DNA of 64,000 nt, from contig CM022679.1 of the NCBI GenBank assembly GCA_012295275.1, positions 13,596,145 to 13,660,144 on the forward strand, written 5' to 3'. Below, piece by piece: positions 1 through 12,939 of the stretch; positions within the stretch are counted from its first letter, which is position 1; each line of letters starts with the position of its first letter. The notes beneath the pieces were generated by a model. That model was given only the letters and a program-made list of their open reading frames with translations. It made no database searches and was not told where the DNA came from. The translations under genes were made by a program, and so were the position numbers. Origin of the DNA: Chrysomallon squamiferum. Its lineage: Eukaryota; Mollusca; Gastropoda; Neomphalida; Peltospiridae.

Positions 1-140
1 TAAATAAACAGATAAACAAACAAACAAACAAATAAACACACAGATCTTCACAACTTTTGTTTTTGATCTCATTTTGTAGAGTAACATTTTTTCTGTGTAC
101 TTATTTCACAGATTATATTTGTTTTCTGTTTTAGTTTCAG

Positions 141-167
141 ATTTCCTTGATAATCAGACAACAAAAG
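141..167 (+). CDS. Stalk microexon, copy A (27 nt)
   Basis: The sequence ttttagtttcag precedes it and gtaagg follows. With a G from the upstream exon it reads DFLDNQTTK and leaves a G for the next codon (phase 1-1). The same 27-nt exon with the same splice sites occurs at 18906-18932 and 38629-38655. It encodes a short polar linker between the cysteine-rich domain and the membrane span, with no recognised motif. Confidence 0.65.
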
Positions 168-593
168 GTAAGGCTTTATTACAGCCACAAAATAATGAAT
201 GTTTGTTTGTGTATATCTGTTCTTATGTGTTTGTGTGTGTGTGTATGTGTGTGTGTATATATATATATATTTATATTTATATATGAATCTATGTTTGTTC
301 ATGTATGTATGTATGTGTGTATGTATGTTCATATGTATGTGTGTTTGCATATATATATTTGTGTGTAGGTATGTATTCACATATTATGGCAGTATATGGA
401 TATGTATGTTTGTATGTATGTGTGTTCGTATGTATGTTTGTGTATGAATGTATGTGTGTATAAATGTATATATGTTTGTATGTATGTGTGTATGTATATG
501 TATTATGGCAGTAGTCTGGTTTGCTGTATAAAAATGGCTGAATTCATAGTTGTTTTCACGGGTGCTTGTTACAAAGCTTTGGTTTTATTTCAG

Positions 594-782
594 ATGTCCC
601 CCAGAGTCAGGAAGACCTTTATTATACACTTTTCATAGCAAGTCTAATAATAGCAGCAGGATTATCAGTTGCAGGTATAGTATTTTTTCTACAGGGGATC
701 ATTCGAAGTAAAAACAAAAACAAAGATGGTGTTGAGCAAAATGAAGAACAAGTAGAACTAACGAAAAAAGACAAAATAGCAG
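594..782 (+). CDS. Transmembrane exon, copy A
   Basis: The acceptor is ttatttcag and the donor GCAG|gtgagt. It is 189 nt, 63 codons, phase 1-1. It starts D-V-P-Q, then a hydrophobic stretch of about 25 residues rich in I, A, V and F, then a basic stop-transfer run (RSKNKNK) and an acidic/polar stretch ending KKDKIA. The length equals that of copy C (38836-39024). The basic cluster after the span predicts that the following part is cytoplasmic. There is no leader peptide in this exon. Confidence 0.7.
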
Positions 783-1862
783 GTGAGTTGACAGATGTAT
801 ATTTCCAGTTAACCAAATTGAAAAAACACACTCACACACGTAAACACAAATCCACTCACACAACACTGCATATGTTTCAATTCAGATTAGTTTACAGTTC
901 TGTCAAAGAACATAAATTTGTTGTTACGTGCTAGTCAATAGTCTAAATGCACTGTGTATTCTTTCAGTATTTTATTTGTTTCTTCTAACCAGTTTCTCGT
1001 AATAATAAAGAATGTACATAATATGATGCTGTTGCTCCAGGAGTAACATATGAACGCTGACATTTCCTGCCTTTGCAAATGCATGTATGACTGTTATAAA
1101 AACATTTGAGTCTATTTGTGTGAATTCCCATTACTCACTGTTTGTATATAAATGTCTTTAATGAATGCTGCTGCTTTTTTCGCTGTGACAGCATCCTTTA
1201 GGATAGCTTGGTCCTATTAATATTTGATTTTTTTTCACTGACTCACTCATGCACACATCCATTAACTTACTCACTCGCACATGTATATAAACACACATAC
1301 AGATGCATACATAAATGCACGAAATAATAATTATTGAATCATATTGGTCTTATCCGTACAAAAAAACCTTGATGGTATGAGTCCACATCTTTTTCTAACA
1401 ACTTACAACAAATCAGTCCTGATCACCATTGATGCAAATAAAGGGGGAAGATTACAGTACTGATCCTTGTCATTTATATACATATATAAACAAATAAAAA
1501 CAAACAAAAAACAAAACAAGAATGTAGTTTTGCCATTTGTTCATACTGTCAAAGTAGAGCCCTACATTAAGGTCAAATGAAGATCACTACTGTTAATTTG
1601 AACAAACAAAATTAATTTGTGTAAAATATTTTCTTTAATATCTTGCTGTGTCACTGCTGTAAAATATTAATTTTTGTTCAGTTTATAACAATTTCTGACT
1701 GATGCTATTACATGTATTTTAGATTAATTATGAGAATAACATTACAGCCTTGTAAAATGTGTACATGAAATGTGATATGTATGAGTTGTACAATGAAACT
1801 AATTTCTGAGTACTATATTTTTAACAATGTTTATTTCATTTTCTTTTTATTATTGTATTTAT

Positions 1863-1905
1863 TGCTATTGTTGTTGTTGTGTTGTTGTTATTGTTGTTGT
1901 TGTTG

Positions 1906-1942
<37 letters not shown>

Positions 1943-1970
1943 CAAGATGATTATTATTATTATTATCAAG
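1863..1970 (+). repeat. TTG/TTA trinucleotide repeat replacing exon sequence
   Basis: TTG units grade into TTA units, with the phrase tatcaagatga appearing twice. It occupies the place where copies B, C and D have about 200 nt of cytoplasmic exon. It ends in an AG that may serve as a new splice acceptor. Confidence 0.8.
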
Positions 1971-2131
1971 ATGAGCCTTCTGGACAGAATTGGAGAAATA
2001 GTGAAAGATACAATGCAGATGAGACCATTACTGTTGAAGATAATGATACACAGTATTCCAAATGGATTTATCCCAAAATAGTGATTCCAATCGAAGATAA
2101 AGAAGGGCTAAAGGCTAATGAAAGTTTGTAA
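1971..2131 (+). CDS. Cytoplasmic terminal exon, copy A (shortened)
   Basis: From the AG at 1969-1970 the frame is G|AT GAG CCT and runs open to TAA at 2129-2131. The C-terminal stretch (EPSGQN... IPIEDKEG...) is homologous to the last third of the copy C tail (HPVSRN... IRAEDKEN...), so this is the same domain. It is polar and acidic with no recognised enzyme or adaptor domain. The upstream half, including the YxxI tyrosine, is missing. The acceptor assignment is my inference. Confidence 0.5.
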
Positions 2132-2159
2132 AATGAAAAAAAAAAAGGAAATTTTTATA

Positions 2160-3645
2160 CAATTTTATTTCAGCTTGTTTAGATATTTTTTTATTTTTAT
2201 TTATTTTTTTATTTTATTTATTTATTTTATTTTATTTTTATTTATTTAATAATTTTATTTTATTTATTTCAATTGTTTATATATTTATTTTTTATTTGAT
2301 TTGATTTATATTATTTATTAATTTATTTAATTTAGTTTAATTTTGTAATTTAGTTTATTTATTCTGTTTCATATTTATTTCATTTCATTTTATTTTATTA
2401 ATTTAATTATTTATTTTATTTATTTATTTATTATTTTATTTATTTATTTATTTTATTTTTATTTATTTAATAATTTTTTCTTCAATTGTTTATATATTTA
2501 TTTTATTTAATTTTATTTATTCTATTAATTAATTAATTTAATTTAATTTAATTTAATTTTTAATTTCTTTAATTTATTCTGTTTTATATTTATTTCATTT
2601 CATTTTATTTTATTTATTTAATAATTTAATTGTTAATCTAATTTAATTTTATATTATTTCAATTTGTTTAAATATTTATTTTATTTTATTTTATTAATTA
2701 ATTTAATTTTAATTTTTTAAATTTATTTTATTTTATTCTATTTTATATTTACTTTATTTTATTTTAATTTATTTATAAATTTAATTTTTACTTTAACTTA
2801 ATTTTATGTTGATATACGTTTGCTTCGGTATTATGTTTTTATTTCAGATTGCTTACTTATTCTAATAGATTATTGTACAGGATAGATTATTGTAAAAAAA
2901 AAAAAAATGAAAAAAGTATATCCTAGATGAATAATATTTGCGAAAGTCAAACCATTTTATATATTTTATTTTATTTTATTTATTTCATAATGAATTCCAG
3001 AAACAGAAACAGAAACACTGCTGATGTTAATGATGATGATACAGTGATTACCATACATTATTTAATTTTTAATTTTATTATTTTTTATTTTGTTTATATA
3101 TATTTTTATATATTTAGTTTATTTTATTTATTTATTCATTCATTCATCCATCATTGATTCTTTTATATTATTTTATTTTATTATACTTTATTTTAATTTA
3201 TTTTATTATAAGTCAGTTTGTTTATATATTTATTTTATTATATTTATTATTATATTTAATAATTTAATTTTTAATTTAATTTAATTTTATTTCAATTTAT
3301 TTATAAATCTATTTTAATTTATTATTAATTTAATTTAATTTTATTTATTTTTATTTATTTAATGATTTAATTTTAATTTTATTTAATTTTAACCAATTTA
3401 TTCATTCATTTACTGTAGTTCAGTTTTGGGTTTAATACTGTAACAAGCCACATTTAAAAAATATCTTCTCTTATAACTACTTTTCATTTAATTTTGTTAT
3501 GTTGATATATATCTGCTTCGATATCATGTTTTTATATCAGACTGCTTAGTTAATCTAATAGATAAGTTTATTTATTTATTTTTTATTTCAGTTTGTTTAT
3601 ATATTATATTATATTATATTATATCATATTATATTATATTTTACT

Positions 3646-3676
<31 letters not shown>

Positions 3677-3830
3677 TCAATCTATCTGTCTATTTTATTT
3701 TATTTTTATTTATTTAATAATTTAATTTTTAATTTAATTTAATGTTATTTCAATTTGTTTATATATTTATTTTATTTTATTTTATTTCATTTTATTTATT
3801 AACTAATTAATTAAATTTAATATTTACCAT
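2160..3830. repeat. Low-complexity TTTTA/TTTA tract
   Basis: About 1.7 kb of imperfect ATTTT, TTTA and TTTAA units, T-rich on the + strand. Similar tracts follow the tail exons of copies B (21355-21975) and C (40790-41590), so the tract belongs to the repeated unit. A short piece at 2998-3060 keeps the phrase 'ccagaaacagaaacagaaacactgctgatg', a fragment of a tail exon (compare 40630-40660). No other gene seen. Confidence 0.7.
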
Positions 3831-4143
3831 TTGATATAGAGCAGTTACCATATTTAGGAAGGCTTGAAGTATGATTTTTTATTGTTATTCTACATAATGT
3901 GTCTGAGTTATTTGTTTAAGATTGTTTTATAATGTACATGAATACTGAGTGTGTATATTACAATTATTTAGTTAATGAACCAACTATACAAAATTACATA
4001 TGTAAACAATGTCAAATACCAAATGATAGAAATATATAAACAAAGGTAAATACAATACAAAACGAAAATAAGACCACATCTTTATGACACTCACATTACT
4101 ATGTACATGTTCTAAAACAGCTGATATACTACTGTTGTAAATA

Positions 4144-4326
4144 CAATAGAAAACGAAATTATTATGTACATGTTCTAACAACTAATATACTACTGTTGTA
4201 ATTACAATAGAAAATGAAATTATTATGTACATGTTCTAACAACTAATTCACTACAGTTGTAAATACAATAGAAAATGAAATTATTATGTACATGTTCTAA
4301 CAACTAATATACTACTGTTGTTCTAA
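4144..4326. repeat. Tandem repeat, three units of about 61 bp
   Basis: Units start at about 4144, 4205 and 4266, each reading like aatagaaaaYgaaattattatg followed by tacatgttctaacaact. Single or partial units occur at 5580-5760, 22490-22550 and 24290-24340 in the matching part of the other units. This is non-coding 3' flank of the receptor unit. Confidence 0.75.
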
Positions 4327-4577
4327 CTAAAGTGTCTGACTTATTTAGTATAAGATTAATAATTTGTAATGAATGTAACTAATTTATGCAGAATTAGAAA
4401 ACACATAAGAGAGGATAAAAAAAATGTCATTGTTATAATAGTGTAACAAACCATAACAAAAAAACTACTTCTTCTTCTTCACAAGTTACAGATAACTTAG
4501 GTTTTTTTCATCATATTATTATTACTTTTATTATTATTATTATTTTTTAATTAGAAATAATAAAATGAAATAGCCAC

Positions 4578-4693
4578 CTCCTTTAAATGGAATAAGGCCA
4601 AATTTAGAAATTTCCTGATACACTTCAGTTCCATACATCTTTTCTTGATTGTTTTTCCTACTTCAGTACAGTGTCCATAACCATCACCGCAAG
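4578..4693 (-). pseudogene. Cysteine-rich exon b, copy 1 (1-nt deletion)
   Basis: On the - strand an acceptor ctatcag is followed by TGC GGT GAT GGT TAT GGA CAC TGT, the same start as the intact copy at 22701-22817. It is 116 nt instead of 117. One G is missing after AAGTGTATCAGG, which shifts the frame and removes the fifth cysteine. The donor is gtggct rather than gtgggt. The shifted frame still runs open to the donor, so the exon could be spliced with an altered C-terminal part, but it is most simply a decayed copy. It lies convergent to receptor copy A. Confidence 0.6.
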
Positions 4694-4800
4694 CTGATAG
4701 AACAACAGTAGAATGAACTTAGTATTAACATATTTGATTATTGTAGACATATTAGTTTTGTTTGTGGTATATGTATTATTATTATATATTAATATTTTGT

Positions 4801-5431
4801 TTTGAAGTGTTTGACTTATCAATATATAATGTATGTTTCAGTAATAATTATGTAGTGTTCACTGTAACAGTGTACATGAATTCATTCCAATTAATGGGGA
4901 GAAAATTTTTGGGATCCGAATGAGATCACAAATGTATCAGACTGCTTACTTAATCTAACAGATTATTGTACAGGATAGATTATTGTTAAAAAATACCCCC
5001 AAAACCCACAAAGTACATGCTAGATGAATAATGTTTGTGAAAGTCAAACCATTTTATTTATCTTATTTTATTTTATTTCATTACAGTTTGTATATATATT
5101 ATATTATATTATGTTTTACTTTATTTATTTATTTATTTATTTATTTATCTATTTATTTATTTGTTTTATTTTTATTTATTTAATAATTTAATTTTTAATT
5201 TAATTTATTTTATTTCAGTTTGTTTTTATATTTATTTTATTTTATTTTATTTCATTTTATTTTAATAATATTTATGAAAGTCATAAGATGAAGAAACTTA
5301 ATCAGGTAGATGATGTCACCATTTGATATAGAGTAGTTAAATAATGATATTTATGGAGGTTAGAAGTATGATTTTTTATTGTTATTCCAGATAATGTGTC
5401 TAAGTTATTTGTTTAAGATTGTTTTATAATG
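4801..5431. repeat. Duplicated 3' flank block, nearly identical to 58137-58769
   Basis: From tttgaagtgtttgacttatc through the TTTATT tracts to gtttaagattgttttata the two blocks match almost base for base over about 630 bp, including low-complexity stretches that normally drift fast. The few differences include ataagatg versus ataagata and agagtagtt versus agagtggct. This implies recent duplication or gene conversion between the A and D units. Confidence 0.85.
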
Positions 5432-6472
5432 TACATGAATACTGAGAGTGTATAGCACAATTATTTAGTTAATGAATCAAATATGAAAAGATGCATATGT
5501 AAACAATGTTGAATACCAATGGTAAAATATATAAACAAAGGTAAATACAATACAAAACGAAAATAAGGTCAAATCATTATGACACTCCCATTATTATGTA
5601 CCTGTTCTAACACAATCAATATACTACTGTTGTAAATACAATAGAAAATGAAATTATTATGTACATGTTCTAATACAACAAATGTATTATTCTTGTAAAT
5701 ACAATAGAAAACGATGTTATTATGTACATGTTCTAACAATTAATTTACTACTGTTGTTGTAGATAAAATGATCGACATATTTAGTATAAGATTAATAATA
5801 TATGTAGTATTCACTAAAAAAAGTATCTTATTTTATTTTATTTCATTACAGTTTGTATATTATATTATATTATATTATGTTTTACTTTTAGTTTTAGTTT
5901 TATTCTGAAATAAAAATATATTTGTTTATTGAATATATTTTGTGACTTTTAAATGTTTATCATCTTGAAGCAATCATACAAACACTATAATAACAATATT
6001 AATCAAAATGAGTTATTAACCACCTTTTTCAAACACTTCTATTATAAATATTTGAAATTTGAGTCGAAAGTGAACACGAAACGAAATAATTACAGAAAAG
6101 CAAATAAGTACATATGTGTGTGTGTGTGTGAGTGCGTGCGTGTGTCTGATTTAGAAAAAACAACAACACATAAATGATAAACTTGTAATACCAGTATTTT
6201 CTGCGGACTACCAGATTTTCTAATGGTAAAAAATAAAAATATCATTTAAAAAATTATATTTTCAGAGATGGATTTATTTTTGACTTGAAAATTCCAAACT
6301 ATTTATAGTGTTTATGTGACACGTGAATTTCCTTTTAGATCAAATCTGAACATACCGTCATTTGCCGCTATAAACCTGATAACATTCATAACATTTGAAA
6401 CTTCTGAAACTTTGATCATTGAGAAGAAATAGAAATATTTGAATTAAACAGCGCTGAATTAATGATTGAAAC
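5432..6472. other. Gene-free stretch with partial repeats
   Basis: It holds a second partial copy of the 61-bp-type sequence (5580-5760). It also holds a fragment at 5950-6120 that resembles 28030-28130, and a family-2 fragment at 6250-6400 with an intact acceptor-like ttccttttag at 6328-6337. The exon-like stretch after that acceptor stops at once (TGA) in the expected frame. No gene supported. Confidence 0.55.
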
Positions 6473-6856
6473 AACAATCTGAAATTCTGTCAGCTCTCTT
6501 ATCTTTGCTAACAATCTGAAATTCTGTCAACTTTCTTACCTTTGCTAACAATCTGAAATTCTATCGATCTTTGCTAACAATCTGAAATTCTGTCAACTTT
6601 CTTATCTTTGCTAACAATCTGAAATTCTATCGATCTTTGCTAACAATCTGAAATTCTGTCAACTTTCTTATCTTTGCTAACAGTCTGAAATTCTATCGAT
6701 TCTCTTATCTTTGCTAACAAACTGAAATTCTGTCGACTTTCTTATCTTTGCTAACAGTCTGAAATTCTATCGATTCTCTTATCTTTGCTAACAATCTGAA
6801 ATTCTGTCAACTTTCTTATCTTTGCTAACAGTCTGAAATTCTATCGATTCTCTTAC
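6473..6856. repeat. Minisatellite built from a splice-donor region
   Basis: About a dozen units, 28-40 bp, each containing ctttgctaacaRtctgaaattct. Read on the - strand, each unit repeats the last bases of the adjoining exon (CAGACTGTTAGCAAAG) followed by ATAAG, or in one case GTAAG (near 6535-6545). The repeat has therefore grown out of the exon-intron boundary at 6857. Confidence 0.85.
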
Positions 6857-6982
6857 CTTTGCTAACAGTCTGACTTTTCCACTGAAAATGTGTTTTGTTG
6901 CTGTTGTTAATGCATGTGAATTTCGAACAGCTGTATGACCAACTTGCTCCTTCATCATAGCATTTGCCATTAAAGGAACATC
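6857..6982 (-). CDS. Cysteine-rich (VWC/SVWC-like) exon a
   Basis: On the - strand ttttacag precedes and gtaaga follows; 126 nt, 42 codons, phase 1-1. It begins G-C-S-F-N-G-K-C-Y-D-E-G-A-S-W and has cysteine spacing C-x5-C-x10-C-x4-C followed by a polar segment with an N-N-S-N-K-T run. Exon b (22701-22817) has C-x6-C-x10-C-x4-C, so a and b are related modules. The start 'C..nGkcydeGasW' resembles the first half of single-domain von Willebrand type C modules, which are extracellular and disulphide-bonded; this is resemblance only. The next - strand exon in order is 4578-4693. A donor-derived minisatellite abuts its 3' end. No leader exon was found nearby. Confidence 0.6.
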
Positions 6983-6989
6983 CTGTAAA

Positions 6990-7954
6990 ATAAATAAATA
7001 AGTAAGTAAATAATTTTTTATTTTTTATTTTTTAAATTTAAAAAAAATAAGCAGATAAACAATGGAAGAGATGGTGGTAGTAGTAGTAATGATAGTGGCA
7101 GTGGTAGTGGTAGTAATGGTAGTAGTTGTAGTAGTATTGATTTTAGTAGTAGTAGCAGTAGTAGTATTGAAAAAGAAAACAACGGCAACAACAATTTAAT
7201 CAGCAGAAACTCAGAATTGTGAGTAAACAATTCAAATCTATCTATCTATCAATGAAAAAGCAATACTGCATGTTATACAGGACAACAATATCGGTGATAA
7301 TGTGTCATTCAACCCTCGCAAAACTTTGTTAACGATATAATTATTTTCCTCCTTTAATTTCTTATCCAGGTTCTGTTTTAAAAAATAGAAAAGGAAAACC
7401 AAAATTTATGTCCTAAAATTATTATATTTTATTTTATAAACATACTTTTTATTTTATTTTGATTCATTTTATAATATATTTTAATTTTAATTTTGATTTT
7501 AATTTATTTTAAATCATATGAAAATGTACATATGTGTAATCAATGTTTTCTGTCCATAAGCTGTATTTGCAGAAGCGATTACTAGCTTTTCTTTCTTTCT
7601 TTCTTTGTTTCGTTCTTCTTCTTCTTCGTCTCTTTTTATTATTATTATTATTTAATTATACTTTTTTTTATTGCAACTTTTGTAAATTTTTATTAGATGT
7701 TTATTATTATTATTGTTATTTTTGCAATATTTCATTTATTTATCTATTTATTTATATTATAGTTTTAATTTAACACTTTTCGCCTAAAACCAGCATTTGG
7801 TAACTTATGCTCATGTACTGAATATCTTTCAAAATAGTATTTCTGTGTCAGCCATTATTTTATAATTAACGAAGGAATTAAAAGGTAAAAAAAGAAGCTT
7901 TTTTAATAGTTCGTAATATCTTTTTTTATGTATTTTTTGGTTAACTTGAAGTAC

Positions 7955-8022
<68 letters not shown>

Positions 8023-11000
8023 AAAAAGTAATGTAAGTAAATAAATAAATAAAATGTAGTTTAATAATAATAATCATAATAATAATTAACATTTATTAAA
8101 CTTTTTTTTTTTTTAATTTATAATTTCCAGTATGGATTAGTTTTTAACTTGGAAATTCTGAACTATTTATATCTCCTACGCGACAGATAAATCTGAACAA
8201 ACCGTAATTTCTGTCTCGAAACCTTGGCTCTACGTATACACTCTTAAGTTACCCTGTTGAGGAAATATTCAAATATTCCTCGGAATACTTTTCAGTTTAA
8301 CTGATTCTTTGAATCGAACTTGAACTCTAAAAGAAATAATTACAGAAAAGCAAATAAGTACACATCCAAGTAAGTCAAATTGAGTTGTTTTTTTCGTGTG
8401 TGTGTGTGTTAAAAAACTTCCCGCTTGAAACCTTGCCTCTACGTACTATTAACTTATTCTGTGTTCAACTATAAGATTGCGGCAGTCCTCTCTCAATCCA
8501 ATTTCCGTCAAGGTAAGAATACATTTTACAATTCACCCATAACTATACCCAACGTAATCTACATTTTTCTACTGTTCCTTTTTCTTAACATATACCGTAT
8601 GAAATTTGTTTAATTTGTTTTTGTCTGTATATTGTTCTCAGATTATTATATTACCGTATTAAATACATGTTATTTTTCTAAAATTTAATGATTTGGTAAA
8701 TTTGAGGGTTAATACTTAGATTCGCGATTTCCAGACTTTTCTATTAACTCTATTGCTGTAAGAAATCGAGTGTCACCTGTAAATTATTAAAAAATATTGT
8801 ATAGAATTAATTACCTGCATACTGTCTGTATAATCCGTCTACAAAATTTGAACGTTGTGAAAATGGAGAGATTATAATTTCTATAAACTACATGTAAAGG
8901 AAATCATTAATTAATTAATAAAACAAAACAAAACAACAACAACAACAGAAGAAGAATAAGAGTAATAATATTTAAAGTAAAAAATAAATAATGGAAGTGA
9001 TGATGGCAGCAGCATCAGTAATAGTAGTGGTAGTGGTAGTTATAGTAGTAGTAGCAACAGTAGTAATGAACTTCATCAACAAAACCTGAGAATTGTGAGC
9101 AAATAATTCAAATCTATCTATCTCTCTGTCTATGTGGCTATCTATCTATCTAACTATCTGTGTATGAAAAAGCAATATTGCATGTTATACAGGAAAATCG
9201 GTGATAATGTAATCTCTCAACCCTCCCATAAATTTGTTAACGACATAATTATTTTCCTCCTCTAATTTCTTATCCAGTCTCTACTTTAAAAATAGAAATG
9301 GAAAACCAAAATTTATGTCCGAAAATTGAGCGGTATAGGACAGATTGTTATATTATGTTTTATAAACATATTTCTATTTTATTTTGAATAATTTTATTAT
9401 GATTTTTTTATTTTTATTTTTTTATTTTTTATTTTTTATTTGAACCATATGAAAACATGTAATCATATGTAATCAATGTTATCTGTCCCGTAGCTCTATT
9501 TGCAGATGCAATGACTGGCTTTCTTTTCCTTCTAACTTTCTTTCTTTCTTATTTTTTCTTATTTATATTGTAACTTTTTGTAATGTTTTTAGATGTCTAT
9601 TATTATTATTGTTATTATTGCAATATTTTATATTTCATAATGTTTTTAATTTAAAATTTTGACATAAAACCATCATTTGTTAACTTATGCTCATGTACTG
9701 AATATCTTACAAAGTAATATCTCTATGGCATTATTTTATAATTAAAGCAAAAAATGTATTAATGGTTCGTAATGTTTCGTAATGTCTTTATTTTATGTAC
9801 TTTGTGATTAACGCGACACGTGATTATTTTGTCTGAATAAAGCTGAACACACGTCATTTCCCGCTTGAAACCTTGCCTCTACGTACTATTAACTGATTCT
9901 TTGTTCAACTATACGATCGCGGCAGTCCTCTCTCAATCCAATTTCCATCAAGCTAACAATACATTTTACAATTCACCCATAACTATACCCAACGTAGTCT
10001 ACATTTTTATTTTTATTTTATTTTATTTGATTTTTGTTTTTTAGATTAATTTTTATTTTAAATGATATGAAAACGTAGATATGTGTAATCAATGTTATTT
10101 ATATTTGCAGACGCAATGACTGGCTTTTCTTTCTTTCCCTTTCATTCTTTCTTTCTTTCTTATTTATTTATTTAATTATTTATTTATTTTTTTATGTAAC
10201 TTTTTGTAAATTTGTTTAGATGTTTATTATTATTACTGTTATTATTGCAATATTTTATTTATTTACATTACCAATTTTCACCTAAAATCATAATTTGTTA
10301 ACTTATGATCATGCACAGGATATCTTACAAAATAATATCTCTATGCCAGTATTTTATAATCAGTGAGAGACGGTAAATAAATAAATAAATAAATAAATAA
10401 AAATAAAAATAAATAAAATGCTTTTTGAATGGTTCATAACGTCTTTATTTTATGTACTTAGTGATTATCTTGAAGTACTTATATTATATATATAGAGTTA
10501 TTTTTAACTTGGAAATTCCGAACTATTTATATCTCCTACGCGACAGATAAATCTGAACAAGCCGTAGTTTCCGTGTTGAAACCTTGACTCTACGTATACA
10601 CTCTTAAGTTATCCTTTTGCGGGTGTATTCAAATATTCCTCGGAATACTCTTCAGCTTAACTGCTTATCTGAATCGAAAGTAAACACTAAACGAATTAAT
10701 GACAGGAAAGTTACTATTATTGTTATTTTTGCAATATTTCATTTATTTATCTATTTATTTATATTTTGTTTTAATTTAACACTTTTCGCCTAAAACCATC
10801 ATTTGTTAACTTATGCTCATGTACTGAATATCTTACAAAATAGTATTTCTTTGCCATTATTTTATACTTAACGAAGGAATTAAAAGGAAAAAGAAAAAAG
10901 GTTTTTTAATAGTTTTAATCAGTGAGAGACGAGAAAAAAATAAAAATAAAAATAAAAATAAAAAATAAAATGGTTTTTGAATGGTTCATAACGTCTTTAT

Positions 11001-12283
11001 TTTGTGTACTTTGTGATTATCTTGAAGTACTTATAATATATATATAATTAAAAAAGTAATATAAATAAATAAATGAATAAAATATAGCAATAATAATAAT
11101 AATAATAATAATAATAGTTAACATCTATTTAAAAAATAGATATGACTTGGAAATTCCGAACTATTTATATCTCTTACGCGACGACAGATAAATCGGAACA
11201 AGCCGTAATTTCCGTTTCTAAACCTTGGTGCTACGTATATACTCTGTTGAGGGTGTATTCAAATATTCCTCGGAATACTTTTCAGTTTAACCGATTCTTT
11301 GAGTCGAAAGTGAACACTAAAGCAAATAATTACAGAAAGCAAATCATCCAGGTAGGTAAAATTACTAAACTTTAATGTATTGGTAAATTTGAGGGTTAAT
11401 ATTTAGATTCGCGATTTCCCAGACTTTTGTATTTTCCGGACTTGTGTTAACTCTATTGCTCTGTGAAATCGAGTGTCACCTGTAAAGTATTAAAATTACT
11501 GTATAGAAGTAGTTACCTGCAGACTGTCTGTATAATCTATGTATTAAATATGAACGTTGTGAGAATATCTAGGGTAAATTATGACACGGCTAAATAACAT
11601 TTTCTGCATTTCCGAAAGAAATTTAAAAAAATAATCTCTTATTTCATATCATGACATACAGGGTCACTCACTGTGTCCGCACCTATTGTTATATATAACT
11701 GAAGCAGTCACGGACAAAAAATGATAACAAAAACAGTGGGGCATTACAGTATAAATAAATGAATAAATAAATGAACTATGATAAAAATAAATAAATAAAG
11801 GATAGCAAACGATAAAACAGTAGGGGATTACAGTATAGTTCTTTGTCTAAAAATAAAACAATAAATCAGTAAATCAATAATATACCTAACGTACTCTACA
11901 TTTTTATTCCTTCCTTTTTCTCTACATGTAGCGTATGAAATTTGTTTAATTTGTTTTTGTCTGTATGTTGTTCTTATATTATTATATTACCGTATTAAAT
12001 AAATGTTATGTGTTCTTAAGTTTAATGTTTTGGTAAATTTGAGGGTTAATATTTAGATTCGCGATTTCCCAGACTTTTGTATTAACTCTATTGCTCTATG
12101 AAATCGAGTGTCAACTGTAAATTATTAAAAATATTGTATAGAATTAATTACCTGCATACTGTCTGTATAACCTCTCTACGAAATATGAACGTTGTGAGAA
12201 TATTTAAGGTAAATAATGACATGGCAAAATAACGTTTTATATATTTTAGGAATAGATTAAAAAAATAATAATAAAATACAAAA

Positions 12284-12318
<35 letters not shown>

Positions 12319-12900
12319 AAATAAAAATAAACTAAAATAAAGACGTGCAATTTCCGGTACGGATTTACTTTTAATTTGGAGAATAGAACTATTTATATCG
12401 CTTACGCGACACGTGATTATTTTGTCTGAATAAAGCTGAATACACGTCATTTTCCGCTTGAAACCTTGCCTCTACGTACTACTAAGTTATTCTGTGTTCA
12501 ATTATACGATGGCGGCAGTCCTATCTCAATCCAGTTTCCATCAAGGTAAGAATACAATTTACAATTCACTCATAACTATACCCAACGTAGTCTACATTTT
12601 TATTCTGTTCCTTTTTCTTAACATATACCGTATGAAATTTGTTTAATTTGTTTTGTTTTTTCTTGACACTGTTCTTAGATTATTATATCACTGTGTATGT
12701 AAGTCTGATGTGTTCTAGCTTTAATGTTTCTGTAAATTTTAGGGTTAATATTTAGATCCGCGATTTCCTAGACTTTTGTATTTTCCGGACGTGTGTTAAT
12801 CCTATTGTTCTATGAAATCGAGTGTCACGTGTAAATTATTTTAGAAATATAAATAATACTGAATAAATAAATATGTAGCTTATCTTGATCTTTAATAGTA
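6990..12900. repeat. Family-2 repeat array 1
   Basis: Successive diverged copies of a segment of about 2 kb. Recognisable landmarks are a GTAGTGGTAG-type repeat, CTAT repeats, ccaaaatttatgt, tatttgcagacgcaatgactgg, a TATA-like aactatttatatc, an exon-like stretch ending in CAAG|gtaag (8513, 12545; mutated near 9953) and gagggttaatatttagattcgcgattt. Position 11650-11750 is a truncated copy of the 230-bp MITE. No confident gene. Confidence 0.75.
7958..8019. repeat. (TA)n microsatellite
   Basis: About 30 uninterrupted TA units, inside a family-2 copy. Confidence 0.95.
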
Positions 12901-12939
12901 CTGTCATCATTTGTTTCGTTATGGTTCCAAACCTTTCTG

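Larger units (their letters stand above)
1..2131 (+). pseudogene. Receptor copy A, 3' part (5' end outside window)
   Basis: Three exons of the small receptor family are visible: stalk microexon 141-167, transmembrane exon 594-782 and a rebuilt cytoplasmic exon 1971-2131. The CRD exon must lie before position 1. All junctions are phase 1. The terminal exon lacks the first half found in copy C (40411 to about 40612); a TTG/TTA repeat sits there instead. An AG at 1969-1970, behind a T-rich repeat, would rejoin the frame in phase 1, so a shortened receptor without the ITIM-like tyrosine is possible. Whether A is a working short-tail receptor or a pseudogene cannot be told without transcripts. Intron sequence from about 800 to 1830 is clearly related to that in copies B, C and D. 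Confidence 0.6.

Noticed and set aside
2160-3830. Possible matrix-attachment region or origin in the T-rich tract
   Set aside because: AT-rich sequence alone is not evidence; no specific motif set was seen.
8425-8613. 62-codon frame with a K-P-C-L-Y-V-L-L start, recurring in many family-2 copies
   Set aside because: It crosses a conserved splice-donor-like site and continues into sequence that is not conserved as protein. Only the part before the donor may once have been an exon.
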